Source: Clostridium sp. CAG:510 (GTDB lineage Bacteria; Bacillota; Clostridia; Lachnospirales; Lachnospiraceae). Taken from it: a stretch of DNA of 20,570 bases. How positions within the stretch are numbered: the stretch's first letter is position 1; each line of letters begins with the position of its first letter. A program made the position numbers and the translations under genes. The notes under the pieces are model-generated. The model was not told where the DNA came from, made no database searches, and saw only the letters and a list, made by a program, of their open reading frames with translations. Where the stretch lies: assembly GCA_000434615.1 (NCBI GenBank), contig FR880808.1:1-20570 (forward strand), in the 5' to 3' direction. Below, piece after piece: positions 7,999-14,601 of this stretch.

Positions 7999-9483
7999 AT
8001 GAGAAGAAGCGGCGTATTGTTGCCCATAGCAAGTTTACCGTCAGCGTACGGTATCGGAACTTTTTCCAAAGAAGCGTATGAGTTTGTGGATTTTTTAGCA
8101 CAGGCGGGACAGAAGCTCTGGCAGATTCTTCCCTTAGGACCTACCGGCTACGGGGATTCCCCCTACCAGTCCTTTTCCACCTTTGCGGGAAATCCGTATT
8201 ACATTGATCTGGAAGCACTGATACAGGAAGGATTTCTTACCGAAAAGGAATGCAGGGCAGCGGACCTTCAGGATACGGAAGCCTGTGTGAATTATGAAAA
8301 GCAGTATAAAAACCGCTACCCGCTGCTTCGGAAAGCCTACGAAACGGCATTTTCCCGGTATTCCTTTGGAGAAAAGAAGGAGTACCTTGCCTTCAAAAAA
8401 GAGAATGCCGGCTGGCTTGCCGATTATGCCCTTTTTATGGCGGTAAAGGATGCCAATAAAGGCGCCTGCTTCATGGAATGGGAAGAGGACATCCGGGTAA
8501 GAAGGCCGGAAGCCGTAAGAAAGTATGCCGGGAAGTATGAAAAGGACGTGGAATTTTACAGCTTCCTACAGTTCCTGTTTCTGACCCAGTGGGAGAAGCT
8601 CAAAGCCTATGCCAACGAAAAGGGCATTGAAATCATAGGGGATATTCCCATTTATGTGGCGTTTGACAGCGCGGACACCTGGAGTAACAGGGAGCTGTTC
8701 CAGTTGGACGAAGAGGGCTATCCGATAGCGGTGGCAGGCTGCCCGCCCGATGCTTTTTCCGCAACGGGCCAGCTCTGGGGCAATCCTTTATATGACTGGG
8801 AATATCATAAGAAAACCGGTTTTGACTGGTGGATGAAGCGTCTTGCCCATAGCTTTGCGTTGTATGATGTGGTGCGCATTGACCATTTCCGTGGCTTTGA
8901 TGCCTACTGGTCGGTTCCTTACGGGGACAAAACCGCCGAAAACGGCAAGTGGTGTGACGGACCCGGCTATGAACTGTTTGCCACTATGAAAAAGACTCTG
9001 GGAGAGAAACAGGTCATTGCGGAGGATTTGGGATTTTTAACGAAACGGGTAAAGCGTCTGGTGAAAAGAACCGGGTATCCCGGCATGAAGATATTACAGT
9101 TTGCGTTTGATGCGGACAACGACAGCGAGTACCTGCCCCATCATTACAACAACAACTGCGTGGTCTACACCGGCACCCACGATAACGATACCACGCTCGG
9201 CTGGTATCGCACCTTGCATAGAAAAGATAAAAAATTTGCGGATGCCTACCTGCAGACAGGGCGCAGCAAAAAAGAAGTGCAGTGGGCGTTTATCCGCGCA
9301 GCAATTGCGTCCGTAGCGGATACCGCCATCATTCCCATGCAGGATTACCTGGGGCTGGGCAGCGAGGCGCGTATCAATACGCCTTCTACCTTAGGTGAAA
9401 ACTGGCAGTGGCGCATGGAAAAAGGCGCGGACAGCGCCCTTGCGGAAAGGATGCAGGAATTAAATAAGCTGTATGCCAGGTAG
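7999..9483 (+). CDS. malQ: 4-alpha-glucanotransferase (amylomaltase, GH77)
   Basis: This cytoplasmic enzyme moves alpha-1,4-glucan segments between oligosaccharides, freeing glucose and rebuilding chains that glycogen phosphorylase can shorten. The 494 residues match the GH77 family length. The start RRSGVLLPIASLPSAYGIG, the substrate-binding GDSPYQS, and the three catalytic acids are visible: nucleophile D295 in RIDHFRG, acid/base E342 in AEDLG, and D395 in GTHDND, at nearly the same numbers as the Thermus enzyme. An AGGAAAGGAAAG ribosome site precedes the ATG. It is the last gene of the operon, 57 bp after glgP, and its stop codon falls inside a hairpin that probably ends the transcript. 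Confidence 0.95.
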   Translation: MRRSGVLLPIASLPSAYGIGTFSKEAYEFVDFLAQAGQKLWQILPLGPTGYGDSPYQSFSTFAGNPYYIDLEALIQEGFLTEKECRAADLQDTEACVNYEKQYKNRYPLLRKAYETAFSRYSFGEKKEYLAFKKENAGWLADYALFMAVKDANKGACFMEWEEDIRVRRPEAVRKYAGKYEKDVEFYSFLQFLFLTQWEKLKAYANEKGIEIIGDIPIYVAFDSADTWSNRELFQLDEEGYPIAVAGCPPDAFSATGQLWGNPLYDWEYHKKTGFDWWMKRLAHSFALYDVVRIDHFRGFDAYWSVPYGDKTAENGKWCDGPGYELFATMKKTLGEKQVIAEDLGFLTKRVKRLVKRTGYPGMKILQFAFDADNDSEYLPHHYNNNCVVYTGTHDNDTTLGWYRTLHRKDKKFADAYLQTGRSKKEVQWAFIRAAIASVADTAIIPMQDYLGLGSEARINTPSTLGENWQWRMEKGADSALAERMQELNKLYAR

Positions 9484-9496
9484 CATACAGCTTGTT
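9463..9496. terminator. Hairpin over the malQ stop codon, likely two-way terminator
   Basis: AAGCTGTATGC (9466-9476) pairs perfectly with GCATACAGCTT (9483-9493) around a 6-nt loop, and three further pairs, one a G-U, extend it. The malQ TAG lies at the loop-stem junction. On the plus strand the following tail is only GTTGTT. On the minus strand it is TTATTTAATT, better for ending the convergent CYTH transcript. Confidence 0.55.
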
Positions 9497-9532
9497 GTAA
9501 ACGAATGATGAAATTATGCCGTTTCGCAGTAT

Positions 9533-10036
9533 TTACCTGGCGGCGCTTAAGTCCAGCTTACTTAGGTAGGAATTGTGGTAAGCCGGGTCGTAAGTCACAT
9601 CCTCTAAGAACCAGTCGGGAGGTAAAAATGTCTCGGCGGCTATTTTACTTCCGAATTCCACTTCTGCCATAATAAGAGGAGCGAAGGGTTTCGCAAACAC
9701 ATCCAGCTCAATGGTCAGGGAATAGCCCTCCGGCGGCTGGGTGTTTTGTCCGGTAAACTGTGGATTTTTAAGAGGGATAAGGTAACGCTTCTTGGAGATG
9801 ATATTGCCGTCGGCTTTCTCAAGAAGATGGTAATAGGAATCCTTGTTGAGAGGAAGGTTGTACTCTTCTCTTGCCATCATGCCTTTGCCTTTGTAGGTCA
9901 GGTAAAAAGCATCGTCCTCGCGGCGGATGCGTACCACCGGATCGGTGTTTAAGTAAGCCTGTTCAATAATATGAAAAGGATAGGAGTCCAGATTGTCCGG
10001 TAATTTTCTGACTGTAAATTTGCGCTCGATTTCCAT
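9533..10036 (-). CDS. CYTH domain protein (triphosphate tunnel metalloenzyme fold)
   Basis: The 167-residue protein starts with MEIERKF, the ExExK signature of the CYTH family (E2, E4, K6). Further tunnel residues are visible: RIRR (36-39), TYKGKG (47-52), REEYNL, the TIELDVF strand, and AEVEF near the C terminus. Members bind polyphosphate groups in a beta-barrel tunnel with divalent metal and include adenylate cyclase CyaB, thiamine triphosphatase and inorganic triphosphatases. The sequence cannot decide the substrate; a small inorganic tripolyphosphatase or nucleotide triphosphatase is most likely. AAAGGAGA lies before the ATG. It is a single leftward gene, convergent with malQ and divergent from the DJ-1 gene. 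Confidence 0.87.
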   Translation of the reverse strand: MEIERKFTVRKLPDNLDSYPFHIIEQAYLNTDPVVRIRREDDAFYLTYKGKGMMAREEYNLPLNKDSYYHLLEKADGNIISKKRYLIPLKNPQFTGQNTQPPEGYSLTIELDVFAKPFAPLIMAEVEFGSKIAAETFLPPDWFLEDVTYDPAYHNSYLSKLDLSAAR

Positions 10037-10065
10037 AGAGAGTCTCCTTTTGAGGTTCTGATTAT

Positions 10066-10093
10066 ATTATAACTTTTTTTCGTGGGAACACAA
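10066..10093 (-). promoter_or_regulatory. Probable promoter of the CYTH gene
   Basis: Read on the minus strand, TATAAT (10071-10066) lies 16 bp after TTGTGT (10093-10088), a -35 box with only the TTG matching. A second TATAAT follows immediately (10066-10061). The start would lie about 25-30 bp before the ATG at 10036. The -10 box is strong, the -35 weak. Confidence 0.4.
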
Positions 10094-10106
10094 GCAATAC
10101 TTTGCC

Positions 10107-10133
10107 GCTTCCGGTAAAGATTTTGCCGGGAGC
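10107..10133. other. Hairpin between divergent CYTH and DJ-1 genes
   Basis: GCTTCCGGTAAA (10107-10118) and TTTGCCGGGAGC (10122-10133) pair over 12 bp with two G-U pairs and a GAT loop. It lies upstream of a TACAAT (10141-10146) that may be the -10 box of the DJ-1 gene, where a clear -35 box is missing. It could be an operator or a structured leader. Confidence 0.35.
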
Positions 10134-10169
10134 CCACAAATACAATATATGTAGGAAGGATGAGAAAAT

Positions 10170-10721
10170 ATGAAACAGATTGCTATTTTTTTAGCGGAAG
10201 GTTTTGAAGAAATTGAAGGACTGACCGTAGTTGACATTTTGCGGAGAGCAGGTATTACCATTGATATGGTATCTATTACCGGCTCTGTAAAAGTAACCGG
10301 TTCCCACGGCATTGAAATCACGGCGGATAAGACCATTTCCGCAACGGATTTTACAAAGCTTGACATGATCGTGCTTCCCGGCGGCATGCCCGGTACCAAA
10401 AATTTGGAGAGCTGTGAAACCCTGATGAAGCAGGTGGATGCCTTTGCCAAAGAAGAAAAGTACCTGGCCGCTATCTGCGCGGCGCCCAGCATTTACGGAC
10501 ACAGAGGATTGCTTTCCGGTAAAAGAGCCTGCTGTTATCCGGGCTTTGAAAGCCATCTGACCGGAGCAAAGGTAACGGCGGCGGAGGTTTCCGTGGACGG
10601 ACATATGATTACCTCGAGAGGCATGGGAACCGCCATTCCGTTTGCACTTGCCATTGTGGAAGCCTTCTGCGGAAAAGGAAAAGCGGAAGAACTGGCGAAG
10701 AGTATTATTTATAAGGCGTAA
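10170..10721 (+). CDS. DJ-1/PfpI family protein
   Basis: The 183-residue protein belongs to the DJ-1 branch of the DJ-1/ThiJ/PfpI superfamily. The start KQIAIFLAEGFEEIE contains E16, equivalent to human DJ-1 E18, which interacts with the reactive cysteine. C103 in AAICAAPSI is the nucleophile-elbow cysteine. The LPGGMPGT loop and the SRGMGTAIPFALAIVE C-terminal motif are also typical. Members are proposed to act in oxidative stress defence, in protection from or repair of glyoxal adducts, or as chaperones; the precise activity is unsettled even for characterised members. AGGAAGG lies 10 bp before the ATG. The gene is single and is followed by its own terminator. Confidence 0.9.
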   Translation: MKQIAIFLAEGFEEIEGLTVVDILRRAGITIDMVSITGSVKVTGSHGIEITADKTISATDFTKLDMIVLPGGMPGTKNLESCETLMKQVDAFAKEEKYLAAICAAPSIYGHRGLLSGKRACCYPGFESHLTGAKVTAAEVSVDGHMITSRGMGTAIPFALAIVEAFCGKGKAEELAKSIIYKA

Positions 10722-10731
10722 AGAAAAGGAA

Positions 10732-10767
10732 AAAGGACGGACACTGTTTTCGGTGTCCGTCTTTTGT
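10732..10767 (+). terminator. Terminator of the DJ-1 gene
   Basis: GACGGACAC (10736-10744) pairs perfectly with GTGTCCGTC (10753-10761), flanked by an A run before and TTTT after, which extend the stem. It separates the DJ-1 gene from the following non-coding stretch, so that stretch needs its own promoter. Confidence 0.85.
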
Positions 10768-10856
10768 ATTCAGGATGGTATGCAGACATAAATTGACAGA
10801 AAATTCTAATTACTTACAAGAAATTACAAAATTCGACAAAAATATTAGAAAAGATA

Positions 10857-10885
10857 TTGACAAAATACGAGACGCTATGTATAAT
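10857..10885 (+). promoter_or_regulatory. Perfect consensus promoter of the A-rich RNA
   Basis: TTGACA (10857-10862), a 17-bp spacer and TATAAT (10880-10885) match the sigma-A consensus at all twelve positions. A- and T-rich sequence upstream could act as an UP element. A second TTGACA (10793-10798) lies 64 bp upstream with TACAAG (10815-10820) as a weaker -10 box. No open reading frame of normal size begins within the next 400 bases. Confidence 0.85.
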
Positions 10886-11134
10886 GAAGTTACAATAAAG
10901 AACAGAAGATAAAAGAAAGAGAGGTACAGTCCAACGCACACGTAATGCAAAACATAAACCACATCCAGAAGTTACAAATGAATAGAGTTACCCATAGATA
11001 AAGGAAGATTACACCAGAGAGAAGAGAACGGTTTACAAAGGAAAACATCACCGTTACAGTACAATCAGTACAAAGGAAAAGAGTGTAGAAAACCAAAGAA
11101 AACATGGATGTGACAAAAAAGAAGAAAACTGAAT

Positions 11135-11166
11135 AGGAGGATAATCCATTGGATATCGAAGTCTGA
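11135..11166 (+). other. Ribosome site and five-codon mini-ORF before a terminator
   Basis: AGGAGG (11135-11140) is a full Shine-Dalgarno match, 8 bp before TTG (11149). That frame reads M-D-I-E-V and stops at TGA (11164-11166), at the foot of the following hairpin. The ten-codon frame starting at 11104 ends on TAG, overlapping the AGGAGG. It could be a leader peptide, a ribosome-loading site on the RNA, or the remnant of a lost gene. Confidence 0.3.
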
Positions 11167-11213
11167 AGGAGCGCATTGGTTGAAATTTTTAATCGGTGCG
11201 CTCTTTCAATTTT
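11165..11213 (+). terminator. Strong hairpin terminator of the A-rich RNA
   Basis: GGAGCGCA (11168-11175) pairs with TGCGCTCT (11197-11204), one pair being G-U. The stem extends outward through GAA/TTC and inward through G-U-rich pairs to a small loop within ATTTTT. It is followed by TTTCAATTTT. The next gene starts 100 bp downstream, so the hairpin may end the upstream RNA or act as an attenuator for the next operon. Confidence 0.75.
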
Positions 11214-11312
11214 AAAAAGTAAGGTATTTCCTGTGGAAATCTGTCGGGAAATAGGTTAGAATAGAACGTATGTAATGTTGATGAGTTTTTAGGAAGGATT
11301 TGAAAGATCACT

Positions 11313-12674
11313 ATGGCAGAAAGTACAAATACCATTCAGAAGGAAATACAGGACAGAGAAGCAAAGGAAAAAAGAGAATTACGAAGGAAAAGAAGACGGA
11401 GAAACCAGATACTTGCAATCCTTACCCTTTTATTGTTTGTCTGTCTGATTGTGGCAATCATCGGAACCGGCGTGTGGTACATCATGCACAGGGGTGCGGG
11501 AAAGACTGCGGGCGGCGGTGCCGCTACGACGGAGGAAACCACGATAGACAATCTGTTTGAGTCGGAGGACGAGATTGTAAAGCCGGAGGAAACGAATACG
11601 GAGCCGGCTCTTACACCCGAACAACAGCTGGATGCTATTTTGGATGAGGCGTTTATTTCCCAAATGCCGCTCGAAGATAAAGTGGCAGGGCTGTTTATCG
11701 TGACACCGGAGTCCATTACCGGCGTCAACAAAGCCGTGAAGGCAGGCGACGGCACCAAGGATGCACTGAACAAATACGCAGTCGGCGGTATTGTGTATGC
11801 TTCCCAGAACATGCAGGATGCGGCGCAGTTTACGGAAATGGTGTCCAACACCACGCTTTACAGCCGTTACGCCCTGTTTACCTGCGTGGCGGAAGAAGGC
11901 GGCAGCAGCACCAGTCTGGAAAAGGCGGGACTTGCGGACAAGACGGACAGTGAGCAGGCAATGGGAACCGGAGCCGATGCGGCAAAGGCATATGAGGCTT
12001 CCGGCAAGATTGCAGACAGCATGCTTACTTACGGATTAAACTTAAATTTTGCACCGGTTGCAGACCTTGCTACCGTGCAGGACAGCTACTTAAAGGATGC
12101 TTCCTACGGAAGCGATGCCGCCCTGGCAGCTTCTTTCGTGACATTTGCCGTACAGGGAATGCAGGAAAAGGGCATCAGCAGCTGCTTAAAATACTTCCCG
12201 GGTGCAGCCGATATGAAGGAAGACCCCGCAAAGGGCATGGCTACCTCAGAGCGGACGGCAGAGCAGCTTGCAGCAGAGGAATTTACCGTATTTAAGGCGG
12301 GCATCGATGCCGGTGCGGATATGGTAATGGTAGGTCATGTGGCTGTTCCGGCGCTTACCGGCGACAACACACCCTGCAGCTTATCTTCCGCAGTGATTAC
12401 GGACAAGCTGAGAAATGAACTTGGTTTTAATGGGGTTATTATTACGGATGCCATGAATAAAGGCGCCATCACCGAATATTATGAAACAGACGAGGCAGCC
12501 ATTCTGGCTCTGAAGGCGGGCTGTGATATGATTTTATGCCCGGATGATTTTGAGAAGGCGTACAACGGCGTGCTGGAAGCCGTACAGAACGGCACTATTT
12601 CCGAGGAGCGTATCAACGACTCCTTAAGAAGAATTTACCGCATCAAATATGCCGGTATGATGCCGGAAGCATAA
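11313..12674 (+). CDS. Membrane-anchored GH3/NagZ-like protein with degenerate active site
   Basis: The 453-residue protein has a basic cytoplasmic N terminus, one membrane helix (about 33-57), a Thr/Glu-rich linker to about 105, and a glycoside hydrolase family 3 N-terminal domain to the end, so the domain lies outside the cell. NagZ-like members remove N-acetylglucosamine from peptidoglycan fragments. The presumed nucleophile D379 in GVIITDAMNKGAI is kept. The usual KHFPGHGxTxxDSH stretch with its catalytic Asp-His pair reads K293-YFPGAADMKEDPAKG: the histidines are gone, so hydrolysis is doubtful and a binding or sensing role is possible. AGGAAGG lies 15 bp before the ATG, an unusually long gap, but an in-frame TGA at 11301 excludes a much earlier start. 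It heads a four-gene cluster 42 bp before the next gene. Fold confidence is good, activity unknown. Confidence 0.8.
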   Translation: MAESTNTIQKEIQDREAKEKRELRRKRRRRNQILAILTLLLFVCLIVAIIGTGVWYIMHRGAGKTAGGGAATTEETTIDNLFESEDEIVKPEETNTEPALTPEQQLDAILDEAFISQMPLEDKVAGLFIVTPESITGVNKAVKAGDGTKDALNKYAVGGIVYASQNMQDAAQFTEMVSNTTLYSRYALFTCVAEEGGSSTSLEKAGLADKTDSEQAMGTGADAAKAYEASGKIADSMLTYGLNLNFAPVADLATVQDSYLKDASYGSDAALAASFVTFAVQGMQEKGISSCLKYFPGAADMKEDPAKGMATSERTAEQLAAEEFTVFKAGIDAGADMVMVGHVAVPALTGDNTPCSLSSAVITDKLRNELGFNGVIITDAMNKGAITEYYETDEAAILALKAGCDMILCPDDFEKAYNGVLEAVQNGTISEERINDSLRRIYRIKYAGMMPEA

Positions 12675-12716
12675 TGCGGAAAACAGACCAACATCCATAC
12701 AGGGGAAAGGACAATT

Positions 12717-14108
12717 ATGTTATTTGGAAAAAAGAAACAGGACGAAAACGAAGAAGTAACAGATAATAAGCTTATGGGCGCTGACGAAGAAACGGAGGAA
12801 GGCTTCGCTATGGGTATCCGTGCCCTGTATACCTTGCAGGATACCGAGGATTTAGTGGTTGTCGGCAGGGTGGAAGGAACTGTCCGTGTGGGAGATGCCG
12901 TATATATCTCCAATCCGGGAGAGGACGACAGCTATCAGTTTGTGACGACCGTTCTGGGAATTGAAACAGGTCCCAATACCAGGGTGAAAGAAGCATCCGG
13001 CTGTCAGGCAGCCCTGCGTGTGGAACGGGCGTCCCGCTATCAGACAAAGCCGGGCAGCGTGGTATCTACCCGCACCTGTTCTGAAAAATCCGTACACCAG
13101 GCATATATCACCGCACTGGGCGATGCCTATGTAACCGGGAAAAAACTGGAGCTTACCGATAAAGATGCGGAATTTTTAAGCCTGACGGACTGTGCGGAGC
13201 TCTGGAGCCTTTTTGTGTGGTTCCATACCAGGGTGGTAAAGGAAGAAAGCGAAGAAATTGTCAAAGAAAATAAGGTAAAGCTGGAAAAGCTGGCTAAAAT
13301 TATCAGCAGAAAGCTTCTGGAAGCAGAAGTGATTTACTGTGTTTACAGCAAGGCAACCGGAGAGCCGTTTCTGTTTTCCAAGACCGTAGCCAGAAAAGAC
13401 GGCAGTTACATGTGCATGCCGCCCGCCATCCGCCTGATTACCAGGGCTTACAAGGAAACCCTGAGCGCCAGATTTCCCGAGGATAAATTTGAAATCCGGG
13501 AAATTTCCTGCGGAGCGGATAAAAACGGAATTAAGAATTTCTTAGGTGAAAGCTTTTATTTAGACGGAGCCTGCGGTGTGCAGCTCATCAATGAGCAGGT
13601 TTCCCTGGCAGCAGGTATGCTGGTAAACAAGCCGGATTACAGTCATCTTCCGGAAGTGGAACGTCCGGTCATGAACCCGGATTTAGAAAGATGGCTTCTG
13701 TTAATCGGTCAGATGGAACAGACCGAAAGCGAAGATTCCAAAACGGTTTACAAAGTATATTACCGCTTCCTGGCGAAGGAAATGGTAAAGGCAAGACTGC
13801 TTGTGCCCACAAAGGTGGACGGAGAAATTCCCAAGCCGGATGCGGATGGAAAAACCGTCATTCCCAAGGGTGTTACCTTAAGCTTCCCCACCGTTCCCGG
13901 CAAAAAGGACAGACCTGCCGTGAGAATGTATACGGACTGGAAGCGTCTGAAGCAGGGGATGAAGGATGATACCGACTGGCAGGGCAATATCCAGACCGTG
14001 CGGGGCATGATTGAGAAATTCGACTGTGCCATCAACCTGACGGAGCATGTGAAAGCCGGCTGCTATGTAAGCGATGAACTGTTTGAGCATATGAAAAATA
14101 TGCAGTAA
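12717..14108 (+). CDS. EF-Tu-domain-2-like plus SseB-like domain protein
   Basis: I do not know a named function for this 463-residue soluble protein. After a charged N terminus, residues about 32-85 (MGIRALYTLQDTEDLVVVGR, then VEGTVRVGDAVYI) resemble the beta-barrel domain 2 of translation GTPases, but no GTPase domain is present. The middle (about 110-320) is unassigned, with a charged helical stretch near 180-205. The last 140 residues or so, from NPDLERWLLLIGQMEQT through IPKGVTLSFPTV to the C terminus, resemble the SseB N-terminal domain family, which is common in Gram-positive bacteria without type III secretion. AAAGGA precedes the ATG. It lies between the GH3-like gene and an HTH gene, with only 12 bp to the latter, so co-transcription is likely. 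Confidence 0.65.
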   Translation: MLFGKKKQDENEEVTDNKLMGADEETEEGFAMGIRALYTLQDTEDLVVVGRVEGTVRVGDAVYISNPGEDDSYQFVTTVLGIETGPNTRVKEASGCQAALRVERASRYQTKPGSVVSTRTCSEKSVHQAYITALGDAYVTGKKLELTDKDAEFLSLTDCAELWSLFVWFHTRVVKEESEEIVKENKVKLEKLAKIISRKLLEAEVIYCVYSKATGEPFLFSKTVARKDGSYMCMPPAIRLITRAYKETLSARFPEDKFEIREISCGADKNGIKNFLGESFYLDGACGVQLINEQVSLAAGMLVNKPDYSHLPEVERPVMNPDLERWLLLIGQMEQTESEDSKTVYKVYYRFLAKEMVKARLLVPTKVDGEIPKPDADGKTVIPKGVTLSFPTVPGKKDRPAVRMYTDWKRLKQGMKDDTDWQGNIQTVRGMIEKFDCAINLTEHVKAGCYVSDELFEHMKNMQ

Positions 14109-14120
14109 GAAAACGGCGGT

Positions 14121-14555
14121 ATGGATATGGAAATCACTACCAATACATTGGTACAGAAAATTGCAGAAGGACGGGAATTCCACCGGGTCATGGAGGACAG
14201 CCGGGAGAATTTTACGGATATAACCGTATCGGAGTACCTGAATAGTCTGTGCAGGCAGAGAAATCTGGTGCCGGAGCAGGTCATTAAAAAGGCACAGATT
14301 GACCGTACCTACGGGCACCAGCTTTTTAACGGTACCAGAGTGCCCTCCCGGGATAAACTGCTGCAGCTTTCCATCGGGATGGAGCTGGATTTAAAAGAAA
14401 CCCAGCAGCTTCTTAAAACAGCGGGGAAAAGTATTCTGTATGCCAAAATTAAAAGAGATGCTGCCGTGATTTACGGCATTACGCACCATATGGATGTGAT
14501 GGAAGTACAGGGGCTTTTAGCATCCATTCAGGCACCTCTTCTCGGAGAGGCATGA
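14121..14555 (+). CDS. HTH (XRE-like) DNA-binding protein
   Basis: The 144-residue protein has a helix-turn-helix region at about residues 36-97 (VSEYLNSLCRQRNLVPEQVI, then KKAQIDRTYGHQLFNGTRVP and SRDKLLQLSIGM) with the typical XRE-family spacing, then a helical tail (AAVIYGITHHMDVMEVQGLL). No ligand or peptidase domain is seen. The start could be 14121 or the ATG two codons later; neither has a strong ribosome site, suggesting coupling to the preceding gene 12 bp upstream. It is followed 46 bp later by a receptor-like kinase gene. A role as transcription factor under control of that kinase is inferred from position only. Confidence 0.75.
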   Translation: MDMEITTNTLVQKIAEGREFHRVMEDSRENFTDITVSEYLNSLCRQRNLVPEQVIKKAQIDRTYGHQLFNGTRVPSRDKLLQLSIGMELDLKETQQLLKTAGKSILYAKIKRDAAVIYGITHHMDVMEVQGLLASIQAPLLGEA

Positions 14556-14601
14556 AGCGGACGGAAAGATATGGAGAGCGGGATGAAACAGGGGGGCGAA
14601 C

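Larger units (their letters stand above)
10892..11213 (+). ncRNA. Candidate A-rich non-coding RNA, family unknown
   Basis: The interval starts at the expected start point of a perfect promoter and ends at a strong hairpin terminator, so an RNA of roughly 320 nt is predicted. By hand count, positions 10892-11140 hold 126 A and 34 T in 249 bases (about 51% and 14%), unlike any neighbouring gene. No plus-strand frame carries a credible gene: the longest ATG frames noticed are 18 codons (10945-11001, no ribosome site in range) and 10 codons (11104-11136). The body shows little pairing potential before the terminator. TACAAAGGAAAA occurs twice, and GGA trinucleotides are frequent in the second half. 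It does not resemble 6S RNA, tmRNA, RNase P, a T-box or a riboswitch I know. A regulatory RNA or an unusual 5' region of the next operon are the alternatives. Confidence 0.5.

Noticed and set aside
10945..11001. 18-codon plus-strand ORF in the A-rich region
   Set aside because: The nearest GAGG is about 20 bp upstream, and the composition gives no coding pattern.
10890..11105. Hydrophobic 71-residue minus-strand ORF, possible toxin peptide
   Set aside because: No ribosome site; the hydrophobicity follows automatically from the T-rich complement of the A-rich strand.
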